Of a DNA stretch of 64,000 nucleotides, positions 51,700 to 63,070 are shown in pieces. Under the pieces are notes generated by a model. That model saw nothing but the letters and a program-made list of their open reading frames with translations. It was not told the DNA's origin and did no database searches. The stretch comes from Diplonema papillatum (lineage: Eukaryota; Euglenozoa; Diplonemea; Diplonemida; Diplonemidae): the NCBI GenBank assembly GCA_030068145.1, contig JAPJBO010000495.1, positions 1-64,000 on the forward strand, in the 5' to 3' direction. A program made the translations under genes and the position numbers. How positions within the stretch are numbered: the first letter of the stretch is position 1; the number at the start of each line of letters is the position of its first letter.

Positions 51700-52194
51700 T
51701 CTTTCTCTCTGTGCTTCCCCTGAAATCTCAGGGTAAGGCAAACGCGCCAGGGTGGGGGGTGGGGATTCGAGAGTATTTTGAAGCCTTGGGCCTTGGGGGG
51801 TTTTGGGGTGGTATGGTCCTTTGACAGAGTGAGCCGATGCCTCTCATCTCACCTTTAAAAACACGGCTGAGTCACGCATGCTCTTGACAGACGCTAGCGT
51901 CCGACATTTCGCACGCGCGTCGCAGTCGTTGGGTGGTATTGACAAGGGGTTTCATCGGACACTCGGATGAGCTTCGTTACTTCACCGCTGCAGGTTCCCC
52001 CCTGCCCTGGGAGGTCTGCTTGGCTGCCTTCGGTTTGCGTCTCCGTGTTGGGGGGTTTTGGGGTGGGGTCGTTGGTATTGGTGCTGGTTTTGAGGGATAA
52101 GGAAGAGTAAGAAATCTTTTTGCGGTGGTCTCCGCTGGCCCGGTAGGTTGTGTTACCGCCAACTTCCTTTTCACTCGTTCTCTTCTCTACTCGG

Positions 52195-52510
52195 AGAAGG
52201 TCGCGTTGGCAGAAACGGTGAAGATGATAATTGTCACAGGGTTGTTGAAATGAAAGCGAGAATGTGGGGTAAGCCCGGATTATTGGATTCGCGGTTAAAC
52301 GAAGCTCCCGCACAAGGTTTGCCTGATCTCGCAACTACTTTCCGATACCAAATAGATGCTCTATTCAAACTCACGACTGTACGTACTCGTTCACTCTTTT
52401 TAGTGTATTAGATTCGCGGTTAAACGAAGCTCCCGCACAAGCTTTGCCTGATCTCGCACCTACTTTCCGATACCAAATAGATGCTCTATTCAAAATCACG
52501 ACTGTGCGTA
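52195..52510. repeat. Dispersed repeat shared with 27.48-27.69 kb, partly duplicated
   Basis: The segment 'GATTCGCGGTTAAACGAAGC' to 'AATAGATGCTCTATTCAAA' occurs twice in direct order (52,289 and 52,412). Confidence 0.85.
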
Positions 52511-53332
52511 CTCTTTCACTCTTTTTAGAGTTAAAGTTTTTAGTGCTAACAATCTTGTGGGTTACCCTTCAATGTATTGAGCAGGCTAAAAAAAAAAAAA
52601 AAAGACGTAGGCAGCGTGTTTTGGTGGTTGATGATCAGAATTCCTTACCTGAACCATCGAATCCGAGGGGAAAAAAGGGAGGGGTGTTTTTAGAGTGCAA
52701 GCTAACCTAGAGATCCGGGGGTTTATAGTTTCCGGGTGACCATTGTCGCAAAGGTTCCTTTTTGAGGTATCGCATGTTAGTGTGCGTATCGTATCTGCGG
52801 TAGTGGCAGTACGTGTGCTTTTGTTAACCTTTTGCTACCTACCCGTTTGGTACGAGGAAGGAACTGCGACATAGCCAACACCTGCAAAAGCCCTATACCC
52901 TACAGCGATTTTTTCTGTGCTTTTTTTTAAGCGTTATTTGTGGATTACTCAGGGGTTAAGTTAGGATTTTCTTTTTAGCTCTATTCCCGGTTTTCCCGGT
53001 TTTTGCCTGTCAGCGCTGCACTGCGGTTCGGACGCGTTCCCGGCCCTCATTCGCATCCCCGGGGCCACGTTTCCGGCCTGCGGCGGCATCGGCCTTCGGC
53101 CGCGCCTCCTTGCCCTACACATGTACCCGCCATTTCACCAGCGATGCTGCAACGTGGTAACACCATGCCGCTGCGCCCAAGCGTGCCCGCTCAGTTGCAA
53201 AACAGAGAACGGGAGAAGCCTACAGGTGCAACAAGTAAACTGCAAGTCAGGGGAGGAAACAGCAGAGACCCAAACAGGGAGGTAGACGATGGCTTCGGAA
53301 TCTTTGTTTACGTGTAGCAATACCGCTGGTCA

Positions 53333-53536
53333 TCAGATCCACCAGCTCTTTTCACAACTCTTTCTCAGGGTCATGGCGTGTTCTTGGGCAGCTTTGAGGT
53401 CTTCGAGAGACGTATATGCAAGCTTTCTTTCCCCAGAAGTAAAGGTCTCTACGTACGAGGAAAGAACGTCATTTGGAATGCCATCCGCGGTGCAGAATAG
53501 TAGTGCACTGCAGCAGTGCAGTGTAGTAGTGAACAA
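53333..53536 (-). CDS. Exon-like ORF, family unknown
   Basis: Reads 'TADGIPNDVLSSYVETFTSG', 'ERKLAYTSLEDLKAAQEHAM' and 'TLRKSCEKSW' on the minus strand. It is helical and protein-like, with unique sequence inside a repeat that is otherwise similar to 51,470-51,650. No splice sites could be assigned with confidence. Confidence 0.4.
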   Translation of the reverse strand: MFTTTLHCCSALLFCTADGIPNDVLSSYVETFTSGERKLAYTSLEDLKAAQEHAMTLRKSCEKSWWI

Positions 53537-54239
53537 GCCGGTTCCGGGCTGGGGCGAATTCCACTTTTTTTTTTTTTTTTTCCAAAACCGGGTTTAGCCG
53601 AAAGCCGGTTTTGGAAACCGGAAAACCGGCCCTAACTTAAACCCTGGATTATTGAAAAGTTCGCTCTTTTTCTTTTCCTTTTTTTTTCCCCCCCCGTTGA
53701 CAACTTGTGTCAGACTAGCCCACCCGGGGGTGGTTGATTCCTTCAGGCAGGGTCTCCCCGTCCTGAGCTTTGATTGGTGTCTTTCGACCTTTTGGATGCT
53801 TGTGAAGTTCAGCTTAGTGCGTGCTTGTGGTGATCGGTGGGGTTCCCAAAAGAAAATGTTCCGTGTTATCGTATCTTCGAGCTAGACTTGATCTCGTGCA
53901 TTAGCCAAGTGGCCCATTCTGTTGCTTTTCCGCTGGGCTCCTGATAGCGGACTCGCGCGCAAACAGACAGTATGACTGCTGTGTTGCGGGCTGCCTTTTT
54001 TTTTTTCGTGCAGGGTTCTAGTTCACGACCATCATCCTTGAGCGGGAAGCTGGTTTTTTGGTAAGAGGTGTCCGAGTTGCCCTCGCAGACACGTGTTTTT
54101 CCACTAGAAACGGGGGGGGGGGGTTTCATTGGTGTTTGCCCCGGATTATTTGTGGTCAAACCTCGCACCCTGGGTGCGGGGTGCGGTCGGAAAAGTCACT
54201 TTTTTGGCCCGCCGCGAAGGGTGAAAAAAAAGCATGGGT

Positions 54240-55204
54240 TTGCCTCGAAGGTCAGATGATTGTCAACCAGGCTTCCGACAAGTATTAGGCAAAGGTCAGA
54301 CAAAAGTCAACCAGGCCAGGGCAAGGTCAGTCAGAAGTCAAGCAAAAATCAGACTCAGTCAGGCAATGGTCAGACAGTTGTCAACCAGGCTTCCGACAAA
54401 CGCTAGGCAAAGTCAGACGAAGTCAACTAGTCGAAGACAGGCAGGTCTCATGCAAAGTGCAGACAATTGCCAACCAAGATTCCGACAAATGTCAGGCAAA
54501 GGTCAGACAAAAGTCAGCCAGGATGCAGACCAAAGTCAACTAGGATCGAGACAAACGTCAGGTGGAGGTCAGACAAAAGTCAATCAGGTGAGGTATAAAG
54601 CCAGGACAAGGTCAATCTAAAGCCCAATAAAATTCAGACTCGGTCAGACAGTTGTCAGCCAAGCTTCCGACAAACGTCAGGCAAAGTCAGACAAAATCAC
54701 CCGGATTTCGTCCAAGTCAGGCAGGTCTCATGCAAAGTGCAGACAACTGCCAACCAAGATTCCGACAAAGGTCAGGCAAAGGTCCGACAAAAGTCAGCCA
54801 GGATGCAGACCAAAGTCAACTAGGATCGAGTCAAAGGTCAGTCTAAAGCCTATCAAGATTCAGACTCCAGGCAACGGTCAGATAGTTGTCAACCAAGCTT
54901 CCGACAAACGTCAGGCAAAGGTCAGACAAAATCACCCGGATTTCGTCCAAGTCAGACAGGTCTCATGAAAAGTGCAGACAACTGCCAACCAAGATTCCGA
55001 CAAAGGTCAGGCAAAGGTCAGACAAAAGTCAGCCAGGATGCAGACCAAAGTCAACTAGGATCGAGACAAACGTCAGGTGGAGGTCAGACAAAAGTCAATC
55101 AGGTGAGGTATAAAGCCAGGACAAGGTCAATCTAAAGCCCAATAAAATTCAGACTCGGTCAGACAGTTGTCAACCAAGCTTCCGACAAACGTCAGGCAAA
55201 GGTC
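54240..55204. repeat. Degenerate minisatellite with higher-order structure
   Basis: The basic motif is 'GGTCAGACAAAAGTCA'. Larger blocks ('GTCAACCAAGCTTCCGACAA', 'CAACTGCCAACCAAGATTCC') recur about every 240-280 bp. The last motif joins directly to a 28S fragment. Confidence 0.9.
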
Positions 55205-55362
55205 AGGGCACATCGGATTTATCGGGCCACGACTAGCTTCGGCGAACGGCAACTTCCAAATTCACATCCAGATCCCGTGTCTCCAACCGGGTCTATACGA
55301 GTCCGAATGGACCGGCGGGCGTAACGCACTGAGGAGCCTTGCTGTTCCGAGGGTTTGAGCCT
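55205..55362 (+). rRNA. 28S rRNA 3'-terminal fragment
   Basis: After a 39-bp overlap with the end of the 18.5-18.85 kb fragment it continues 'TCTATACGAGTCCGAATGG', 'GGGCGTAACGCACTGAGGAG' and 'CCTTGCTGTTCCGAG', which follow the order of the last 28S helices (TATACGAC..., GTAAGCAG-AGTAGCCTTGTTG). Divergent, non-functional. Confidence 0.75.
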
Positions 55363-55375
55363 TCTGGCCGGTTCC

Positions 55376-55668
55376 TGAAAGTTCGCTTGAAACTCCGGGG
55401 TTTTAAAGTCTCCGGGTGACCTTCGTCGTTATGGGAAGATATCCTTTGTGCTCCGAGTGTCGTAAGAGTGGTGGTTACACGAGGTAAGAGGATCGGTGGG
55501 TACCTTGGTCGTTGGTCATTGGTGGTTTCGGCCATTGTCCACATACCTTACTTACGGTAGGCCCTCCTCAGTATGGTGCCGCAGTAGGTGACTGTCTGTC
55601 TTCTTGGTACCGTCTGACCGTCTCTTTTCGTGTATTTGTGGTGCTGCTTATGGTTTGCGCAGGTTGTT
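55376..55668. repeat. Dispersed repeat B, copy 2
   Basis: Close to the copy at 43,384-43,705. It is followed directly by repeat E (55,672-55,792) and retroposon S2 (55,822-56,070), making a composite. Confidence 0.88.
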
Positions 55669-55821
55669 TTTGCGGTGGCAATCTGCGAAGTAAACTCCGC
55701 AGAGCACAGTGGACATGGGGTTGCCGTGTGCAGCACCAATGGTTGAACGTGCCAAAAGGAAAAGAGTGCGAGGAAGTAATCCTGAACGAAAGGAAAAGGG
55801 GGAGTGGAGAAGTGCAAAAAT

Positions 55822-56070
55822 TACTCGACGTAGCTGCTTCGACTCCGAATGGAAGGGGGGAAATATAGAAGTAAGGGGCAAATACAATACAAACACAACC
55901 TGATTTTTTTGTTCTTCACTTACGCCACCGTGTGTTACTTTCTCACTCAGGACTTTGACCTAGACCCGTATGGCCTCACGTACGTGGTTCGGTAGTTACG
56001 GTACTGGGATCCTTTCTGTTCTTTGTCGGCAGCATCGTCGAGCATTTCCTTTCAAGCTGTGCTTATGTAA
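55822..56070 (+). repeat. Retroposon S2, copy 3
   Basis: 'GACGTAGCTGCTTCGACTCC' to 'GCTTATGTAAAAG', as at 33,465-33,768. Confidence 0.75.
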
Positions 56071-56286
56071 AAGAAAAGGGCGCGGTTCTAGCCTGTTTCT
56101 GTTCTTTTTTCCTCTTTCTTTTCCACTGCCGAAGGATTTTCTTTTTTGCGTGTTGGCTTCTCGTTCAGCGCGCGCGTTTGCAGCGAACTGGTCGGCGAGA
56201 GAAATGTGAAAAAAAATGTCAAACGGCAAAAAAAAAAGGGGGGGGGGGGGGGGGGGGGAAGAAAAAGGAGAGAGAAAGAGAGAGAG

Positions 56287-56931
56287 ATGAGCCTGTCCAC
56301 ACCCTTATTGGCTGCTGCCGCTGCTGAATCCTTGGAGATAGCAAATGATTACTTGCCAGATCAACCAGGTTTCTCAAACCAGACGGGATCGATGGAAATC
56401 TGGAAGAGACTCCCCGATACCAGAGATTGTTTCGTGTCAAGCCTGGGTTGGTGCATCGATTATTCCATTCATTCTTCATCTTTCGATCGAAGAGTGGCGC
56501 GCCTAGTGACAGATATTCTGCATTCTAACCTCGACCATGCCGTCAGCAAGGAATACATCAGCGCCGGTAAAGCGAAGGAGGCGACGACCCCCCAACGGAA
56601 GAAGACGTGCCCAGCGCCGCCCGTGAAAGCGAAGGCAAAGCCGCAGAAGCATGCAAACCGGCAAGGAAGGGATGCATCGATTATGCCATTCATTCTTCAT
56701 CTTTCGAAGAGTAGCCGCCTAGTGACAGATATTCTGCATTCTAACCTCGACCATGCCGTCAGCAAGGAATACATCAGCGCCGGTAAAGCGAAGGAGGCGA
56801 CGACCCCCCAACGGAAGAAGACGTGCCCAGCGCCGCCCGTGAAAGCGAAGGCAAAGGCCGCAGAAGCATGCAAACCGGCAAGGAAGGGATGCATCGATTA
56901 TGCCATTCATTCTTCATCTTTCGAAGAGTAG
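56287..56931 (+). CDS. ORF with 72-residue internal repeats (214 aa)
   Basis: ATG 56,287 to TAG 56,931. The unique N-terminus is 'LAAAAAESLEIANDYLPDQP'. A repeat unit follows that encodes 'VTDILHSNLDHAVSKEYISA', a Lys/Pro/Ala tract ('QRKKTCPAPPVKAKAK') and 'IHSSSF'. The DNA repeat is exactly 216 bp (markers at 56,502, 56,718 and 56,934), so the frame is kept. A third unit continues past the stop to about 57,110. It could be a real protein that grew by duplication, or a satellite that stays open by chance. Confidence 0.4.
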   Translation: MSLSTPLLAAAAAESLEIANDYLPDQPGFSNQTGSMEIWKRLPDTRDCFVSSLGWCIDYSIHSSSFDRRVARLVTDILHSNLDHAVSKEYISAGKAKEATTPQRKKTCPAPPVKAKAKPQKHANRQGRDASIMPFILHLSKSSRLVTDILHSNLDHAVSKEYISAGKAKEATTPQRKKTCPAPPVKAKAKAAEACKPARKGCIDYAIHSSSFEE

Positions 56932-57153
56932 CCGCCTAGTGACAGATATTCTGCATTCTAACCTCGACCATGCCGTCACCAGCAAGGAAGGCATCAGCGC
57001 GGTAAAGCGAAGACGAGAGACCGACGACCCCCCAACGGAAGAAGAAGTGCCCAGCGCCGCCCGTGAAAGCGAAGGCAAAGGCCGCAGAAGCATGCAACCC
57101 GGCAAGGAAGGGAAGAGTCGCAAAGCGACCGCGCGAAGACAATGATTTGAATG

Positions 57154-57700
57154 AGTGCAAACGCCAGAAGCACGACACGGTACGATCGAAGAGGTAGTCA
57201 CCTAGTGACTATGCTGACCATCGCTACAGATATTTTGCATTCTAACTGCAACACTCAGTGCAAACGCCAGAAGCACGACATGGTACAATCGAAGAGGTAG
57301 TGAACTAGTGACTAGTGCAGGCCATCGCTACAGATACCCTGCATTCTAACCTCAACACTCCCTGCTGATTTGAATGAGTGCAAACGCCAGAAGCACGACA
57401 CGGTACGATCGAAGAGGTAGTCACCTAGTGACTATGCTGACCATCGCTACAGATATTTTGCATTCTAACTTCAACACTCAGTGCAAACGCCAGAAGCACG
57501 ACATGGTATACTCGAAGAGGTAGTGAACTAGTGACTAGTGCAGGCCATCGCTACAGATACCCTGCATTCTAACCTCAACACTCCCTGCTGATTTGAATGA
57601 GTGCAAACGCCAGAAGCACGACACGGTACGATCGAAGAGGTAGTCATCCAGGGCCGCCGCAACAGATGTTCTGCATTCTAACCTCAAGAATCATCACAGT
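57154..57700. repeat. Minisatellite with 223-bp dimer period
   Basis: 'GTGCAAACGCCAGAAGCACG' begins at 57,154, 57,258, 57,378, 57,481 and 57,601, alternating 104 and 120 bp. Confidence 0.92.
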
Positions 57701-58388
57701 CTATCACAGGCATTTCAGCAGGGGGCGGGCCGGCTCAAGAAAGAGAGAGAGACGAGAGACAGGGAGGCCTCGTTCGGACGTACCCTACCTACCCTTCGGC
57801 ACGACAGGGCGATTAACGCCAAATCGATCGAGGGAAGAAGTGCCTGCGTTATTTTTCCAATTCCGAAATCCTTTAAGTTTCCGAATCGTCCCCCTCCCAA
57901 CCTTACTTCTGAAGCAAGTGTACGTCCAGCCCCCATGCAAGGCTTGTCGTCCAATGCGAGCCGTAGCAGATGCTGAGGTCGGACTTCGCCGTGCGCGGCA
58001 CACGGCGGGGTCCAGCTTCTGAGTTGAAAAAGCGGAAAATTGCAGGATCGGCACGCCGAATAGAATTGTATTCGACCCCCCCCAGTGAATAGCTATTTTT
58101 TGCCCGAGAGAAAAATTGTTTTCTTGCACGAGAAAGTTTCCGGATTGCCACGACGGCCCCCCGGGGGGCCCTCGTTTTTAACCGGCCTGTTTCGAGAATA
58201 CTTTTTTTTTTGGTGAAGAAATAATTTTTTAACCATGCAGGATAATCCCTGTGTAAGACACCCGCTTTCCGGTTGTGACTTGGGCACACCCTCTTTTAAC
58301 TCCAGCTTCTTGAGGTTGGACTCACCATTGTAGAATGCCGAAAGGGTGGGAAGAAGGGGGGGCATTACCCACGTGCAGCATCGTTATT

Positions 58389-58760
58389 TAGAGTTAAAGT
58401 TCGCTTGAAACTCCGGGGGTTTAGGGTCTCCGTGCGACCTTTCATGAATGGGTTCTCTTAGAGCAAGAAAGGGCTATACGGTTACGGGTTGTATATTTAG
58501 TACACGCTTTCGTTATGGGTTATGGCTAGCCATGTCCGGGACTGTTTGTGACCGACACCAAGTACATTCCTTCGTGGAGTGTAGTCTTGGGCCCCCCACG
58601 TTCTACAAGTTGAGCATTGAGTCCTTTAAGGTGCAAGTGCCATCAAGGCAGGCGAGCACTAGTTGAGCAGGGGTTGCCTTGTAGCCCGTACCCGTCTGTT
58701 GTCCGCGTTTTTATGTATTTTCTCGTTGAGTAGTATTTGTCAGAACCTCTGCCGAGATGC
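58389..58760. repeat. Module M with long 3' extension, related to 50.77-51.15 kb
   Basis: After module M both places have 'GTGACCGACACCAAGT', 'CTACAAGTTGAGCA' and 'GGGGTTGCCTTGTA'-like sequence, a shared element of about 370 bp. 58,760-59,200 holds nothing recognised. Confidence 0.75.
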
Positions 58761-59367
58761 CCCTCTTCTCCCTCTACGGCATCGTCCCATCCCAAAGGTC
58801 GACACTGCCCACAAGCTAGTAAAGTTTCCGGATGGCTAAGGTCTGACCTTAGCTGGGCTACAACTGAACAAAAGAAAAAGGTGAGCTTGCTGAGTTCGCT
58901 TGCTGGCTACTGAGACAAGTATTCCCATGCGTATTCTACGATACCATGTGATGTTCTCTCTTTTTTTTTTTCCTCTTTTCTCCTGTTTTTGCCTCACGCC
59001 TCACAAGTCTTCGCCTAGGATCGCCCTCATATAATGGGGGTAAGGAAGGAAAGGTTGCTACGACTGGACACGTACAAAAAATGGAAGGAAGGTTCTACGA
59101 CACAACACGGTTGTCAAACCTCGTGTTTAAGCGAGCACTCGGAATGACGTGTTGCGCCTGTGTGCTTCTTGGACCCCCCCCAGAGAGGGGGCTAATCTTC
59201 GTTTGCTAGAGTGAACGTTGTCAGAGCACCCGGATTCATCGACCCCACCTTGACCTTGTCCTTTGGTCTATTGCAACGGGCAGTCTCCTCAAGCATTTCC
59301 TACAAAGCAGGTGCTTGTACAAAAAACATTAAATTTAGTTCGATGTTGAGACAGAACGCAAGTCTTG

Positions 59368-59640
59368 TCGCGCTGGTCCCGTCTGCGCCGTGTTATTCTT
59401 TAAGCCACGGACACATACGGGCAGACCATCATCAGCGCGGAACCCGAGTCGGCAGACAGGACGGCGGTGTGGATCTGTTTTGTCAGGCAGCTGTTCGCAG
59501 CTCGTCACACAGCCAGGACCACCCGTGCCACTAGAGCACAGGGAAATCCGGCACAGGGGGGAGAAGGCCCCTACAACCGTGTCAGAGCAGTTTGAAAAAA
59601 AAAAAAACTCGGGGCCCCCGCCCTTGTGACTGCTCTTCTT
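59368..59640. repeat. Dispersed repeat H, copy 3
   Basis: It matches 19,205-19,465 ('GTCTGCGCCGTGTT', 'CAGCTCGTCACACAGCC', 'GAGAAGGCCCCTACAACCGT'). Confidence 0.85.
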
Positions 59641-59868
59641 CGAATGGGGGGTGGGGTGGTGTTTGATGTCCACATACGTATGCATACCACTTACCAAGTG
59701 TAGGCTCGGTTCTTTATGAAACCGTATAACTAGTATAGGTATGCATACCTCATTAGGGGGTAGCAAGTGCTTGTGCGTGTGTTGTAGACCTGTTTTCACG
59801 TGGTGCCTTCCTGTGCGAGAGGCGTCCACGCCTCCTTCAGTTTCGAGTAACTGCTGATGCTCCCGCAG

Positions 59869-60026
59869 GTTGCGAGTAGTGATCTGTATTCAACGGGGGC
59901 ACTTCGCGATCCCTTCATTGTCAGCTTCACACTCGCCGCAACGCTCCAGCCTGTGGCTGTGCAGAATTGCATCCGCGGCGTTCAGGCCATGTACTTTAAC
60001 GATGGTGCTGTTTCTACCGGCAACAG
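59869..60026 (+). CDS. Orphan exon, strong splice sites, family unknown
   Basis: Acceptor GCTCCCGCAG| and donor CAACAG|GTCTCC enclose 158 nt. It reads 'VASSDLYSTGALRDPFIVSF', 'TLAATLQPVAVQNCIRGVQA' and 'MYFNDGAVSTGN', without low complexity. No neighbouring exon could be linked. The intron that follows contains repeat pieces. Confidence 0.45.
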
Positions 60027-60029
60027 GTC

Positions 60030-60900
60030 TCCGCTGTGGTGTGTGTGTTTGTGGGTGTCTGTTTGTTGTCTGTTGCCGATTATTCTATTTGTTTAGAGAG
60101 CGCTCTCGTTTCCTACTGTGACTGGTCATACCCAGGGTTCTTGCAACCGACTCCGAGTTCACATTCGTTAGGAATGCGGCCTCGGACGCCCCTTCTTTTC
60201 GATGGCTTCGTTTTCTCTTTCGTGTGCAACCCCCGGGGATTTTCCCTTCAGTACAAGGTGTCATGGGAAAGGGATTATTACTATTGGAAAAAAAAGAAGG
60301 AAAAAAAAGCGCGGGAGAGGGAATAAAAAGAAAGGGTGGGAGAGAGGGCCTTATACTTCTTCGTAACCTTGCGCTGGCGGCGGGTCAAGAAGAGGCTGTA
60401 TCGAGTCTATAAATGTGTGCCGCTTGCTGCTGGAGAGGCTTCCCCCCCCCCCCCCCGGGATGTCTGGTGGAAGCTCGGCAAAAGAACTTGCGAAGACGTA
60501 GTTTTTTATATATATATTCGTATCATACTTTGCCAGCAGTGTCCTGCCCAAACCCGAACGCCTACAGTTGGCATCGTCACATGCTGAACAACATGCGACA
60601 TGACAATGTGAAAGAAGCAAAATGTGAAATCAGTTACTATTTGAGACTGTTTCGAGTTCAATAAACCGGTATTCTCGAGCCTGGGTAGGGTCATAGCAGT
60701 TGCGGATATCGCTGTGATTTTCAGATCTTCATATCAAGTAGATCTACGTACGCTCGTTTTCGTGAAAGTCTACGCTCTTTTTCTTTCACCTTTTCTATTT
60801 TTCTTTTTAGAGTGCGAGTTCTCAATGTGGGTTTTCAGGACAAAAGCTTCAGTTTGCTGGGTTTGCGTAGTGTGCTCCAGTTGACATCACATGCCTTTGA
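60030..60900. other. No gene recognised
   Basis: Contains 'GGGTTCTTGCAACCGACTCC', as in the exon C duplicate region, and a C run near 60,440. No gene seen. Confidence 0.4.
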
Positions 60901-60907
60901 CTTGTTT

Positions 60908-61090
60908 TATGTGTTCTCGGAAATGTCAGCGCGGTAGCGATGACAGCGAGAACACATATAGGTGGGAGGGGAGAGGCCCTGGGACTGCTAAGGCGTGACA
61001 ACCCCGCCCCTGTCCCTCCCAGGGAGCCACCCCGAAACTAGCCTGCCCACCTGACGGTGGGGGCCTACCTGACGGTGGAGGCCCACACCC
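60908..61090 (-). mobile_element. End fragment of the 0.4-4.7 kb retroelement (fossil)
   Basis: The reverse complement of 394-565: the 51-nt hairpin, the 'CCAGGGCCTCTCCCCTCCC' tract and the 'CCACCGTCAGGTGGG' doublet. It matches the short, gene-less unit of the array. Confidence 0.88.
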
Positions 61091-61221
61091 TGTGGCCACC
61101 AGCTGCACGTATGAGGAGTTCCTGGCGCCGCAGGCGCGCACACTTTTGGAGCGGCCACCTATGATGAGAGTCTAGGCTGCACACTGGTGGGACAAAACTC
61201 CCCGCTGGGGCCTGGGCCGTT

Positions 61222-61475
61222 TTTTGGAGTGAAAGTTCGCTTGAAACTCCGGGGTTTTAAAGTCTCCGGGTGACCTTCGTCGTTATGGGAAGATATCCTT
61301 TGTGCTCTGAGTGTCGTAAGAATGGTGGTTACACGAGGTAAGAGGATCGGTGGGTACCTTAGGTGTTGGTCATTGGTGGTTTCGGCCATTGTCACATACC
61401 TTACTTACGGTAGGCCCTCCTCAATATGGTGCCGCAGTAGGTGACTGTCTGTCGTCTTGGTACCGCATGACCGTT
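61222..61475. repeat. Dispersed repeat B, copy 3
   Basis: Same order as at 43,384 and 55,376, slightly shortened. Confidence 0.88.
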
Positions 61476-61789
61476 GTTAGAGTTAATGTTCGCTTGAAAT
61501 TCCATTTTTGTTGTCTTTCTTCAGATCTTCATATTTCAATTGTGCGCAAACACAAACAGCGCCGGGTGGACCTTTTACCCTGGTTTTGGTACCTCGGAGT
61601 ATTACCTCCGGAGTGATCTCTTTCCAGCGCGACCAAAAAAGACGTCTGAGATGCACTGTTTGGCCTCAGCACTCGGTGAGCGAGCTCGTCGAAGGAAAAC
61701 GAGGTGAAGCCTCGTGTAGCCTGCGGAATGTTTCGCGACGGACAGGAAAACAGCTGGTTTTGTGTTTTCCGACGATCCCGTACGGGCGC

Positions 61790-61998
61790 GCAGATTGGGG
61801 GCTGCCGCGGGGCCGATGGCCCCCAAGAAAAGGATTTGGAGAAAAAGATGTTGCTCAACTTCCTCAAAAATTACCGCAGTTTTTGTTCCAAATTTATTCT
61901 TTTCAAAAACCCAATTTCTTACCCAGAAAAAATGGGTGGCCATTTTTTTTGGGTCGAAATCCCTCTTACCACAAAGACACAAGGTTTTGACCCTGCAT
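61790..61998. mobile_element. Right end of a CAGGG-type TIR element
   Basis: 'GCTGCCGCGGGGCCGATGGC' (inner left side) and 'AAGACACAAGGTTTTGACCC' (right end) as at 46,335 and 47,443; an internally deleted relative. 62,000-62,370 shows no gene. Confidence 0.7.
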
Positions 61999-62705
61999 GT
62001 TAGCAGAAATCTTCACAACGTTTCACAATCAGTGCTGACCCATAGTTCTGCAGAGTTCTGCAAAGCTTGCGAAAAGTTGCAAGCAAGTTGTGAAAGTGTA
62101 TTGATGGGGTTGCGTTAGTGTGGTACTCATTTGCATGCCTCCCCCACTAACGCAACAGGAAGACAAAACTCTGGGAAAGCTTCTGCTAAAAAAATAGGCG
62201 GATCACCCACAGTACCGCTCCTTCTTGCTGCGGCGAACGTTGGTGCACAAAGCTTCACGTTTCCTTTTGAACTCCTTCCCTCTATTTTTCCTTTTGCCTG
62301 ATACGCCTTCATAGCACCTTGCGTTGCGCGGGTCAAGATGAGGCTATATCGACCGTCTTCGGGTCATTCTTTTTAGAGTTAAAGTTCGCTTGAAATTCCG
62401 GGGTTTTTAGGGTCTCCGTGTGACCGTTCATGAATGGGTTCTCTTAGAGCAAGAAAGGGCTATGTGGTTACGGGTTGTATATTTTTTTACTCAGGGGGTA
62501 GTCGCGGAGCTTCGAGTTCAGGTTCGTGTTTTCAGAAGCCGGATGTGTTTCGAGCTCCCGGATTGACCGTTGGGGTGGCGGTCCTTTACTTTTAAAGTGC
62601 AACTTTTTTTCAAAGAAAAAAAAAGAAGTCGGGACGGTTTTTTAGAGCTTTCCTTGCTTGAATTGATAATGCATATCAGCTGATATTGGATTCATGCGTA
62701 CCTAG

Positions 62706-62992
<287 letters not shown>

Positions 62993-63070
62993 TGTCATCC
63001 TAATCCGGGAACAAGTCAGGGAGAAGAACGGAGCAATCTTTACAAACGAACGAGTGACATAAGGTGGCCG

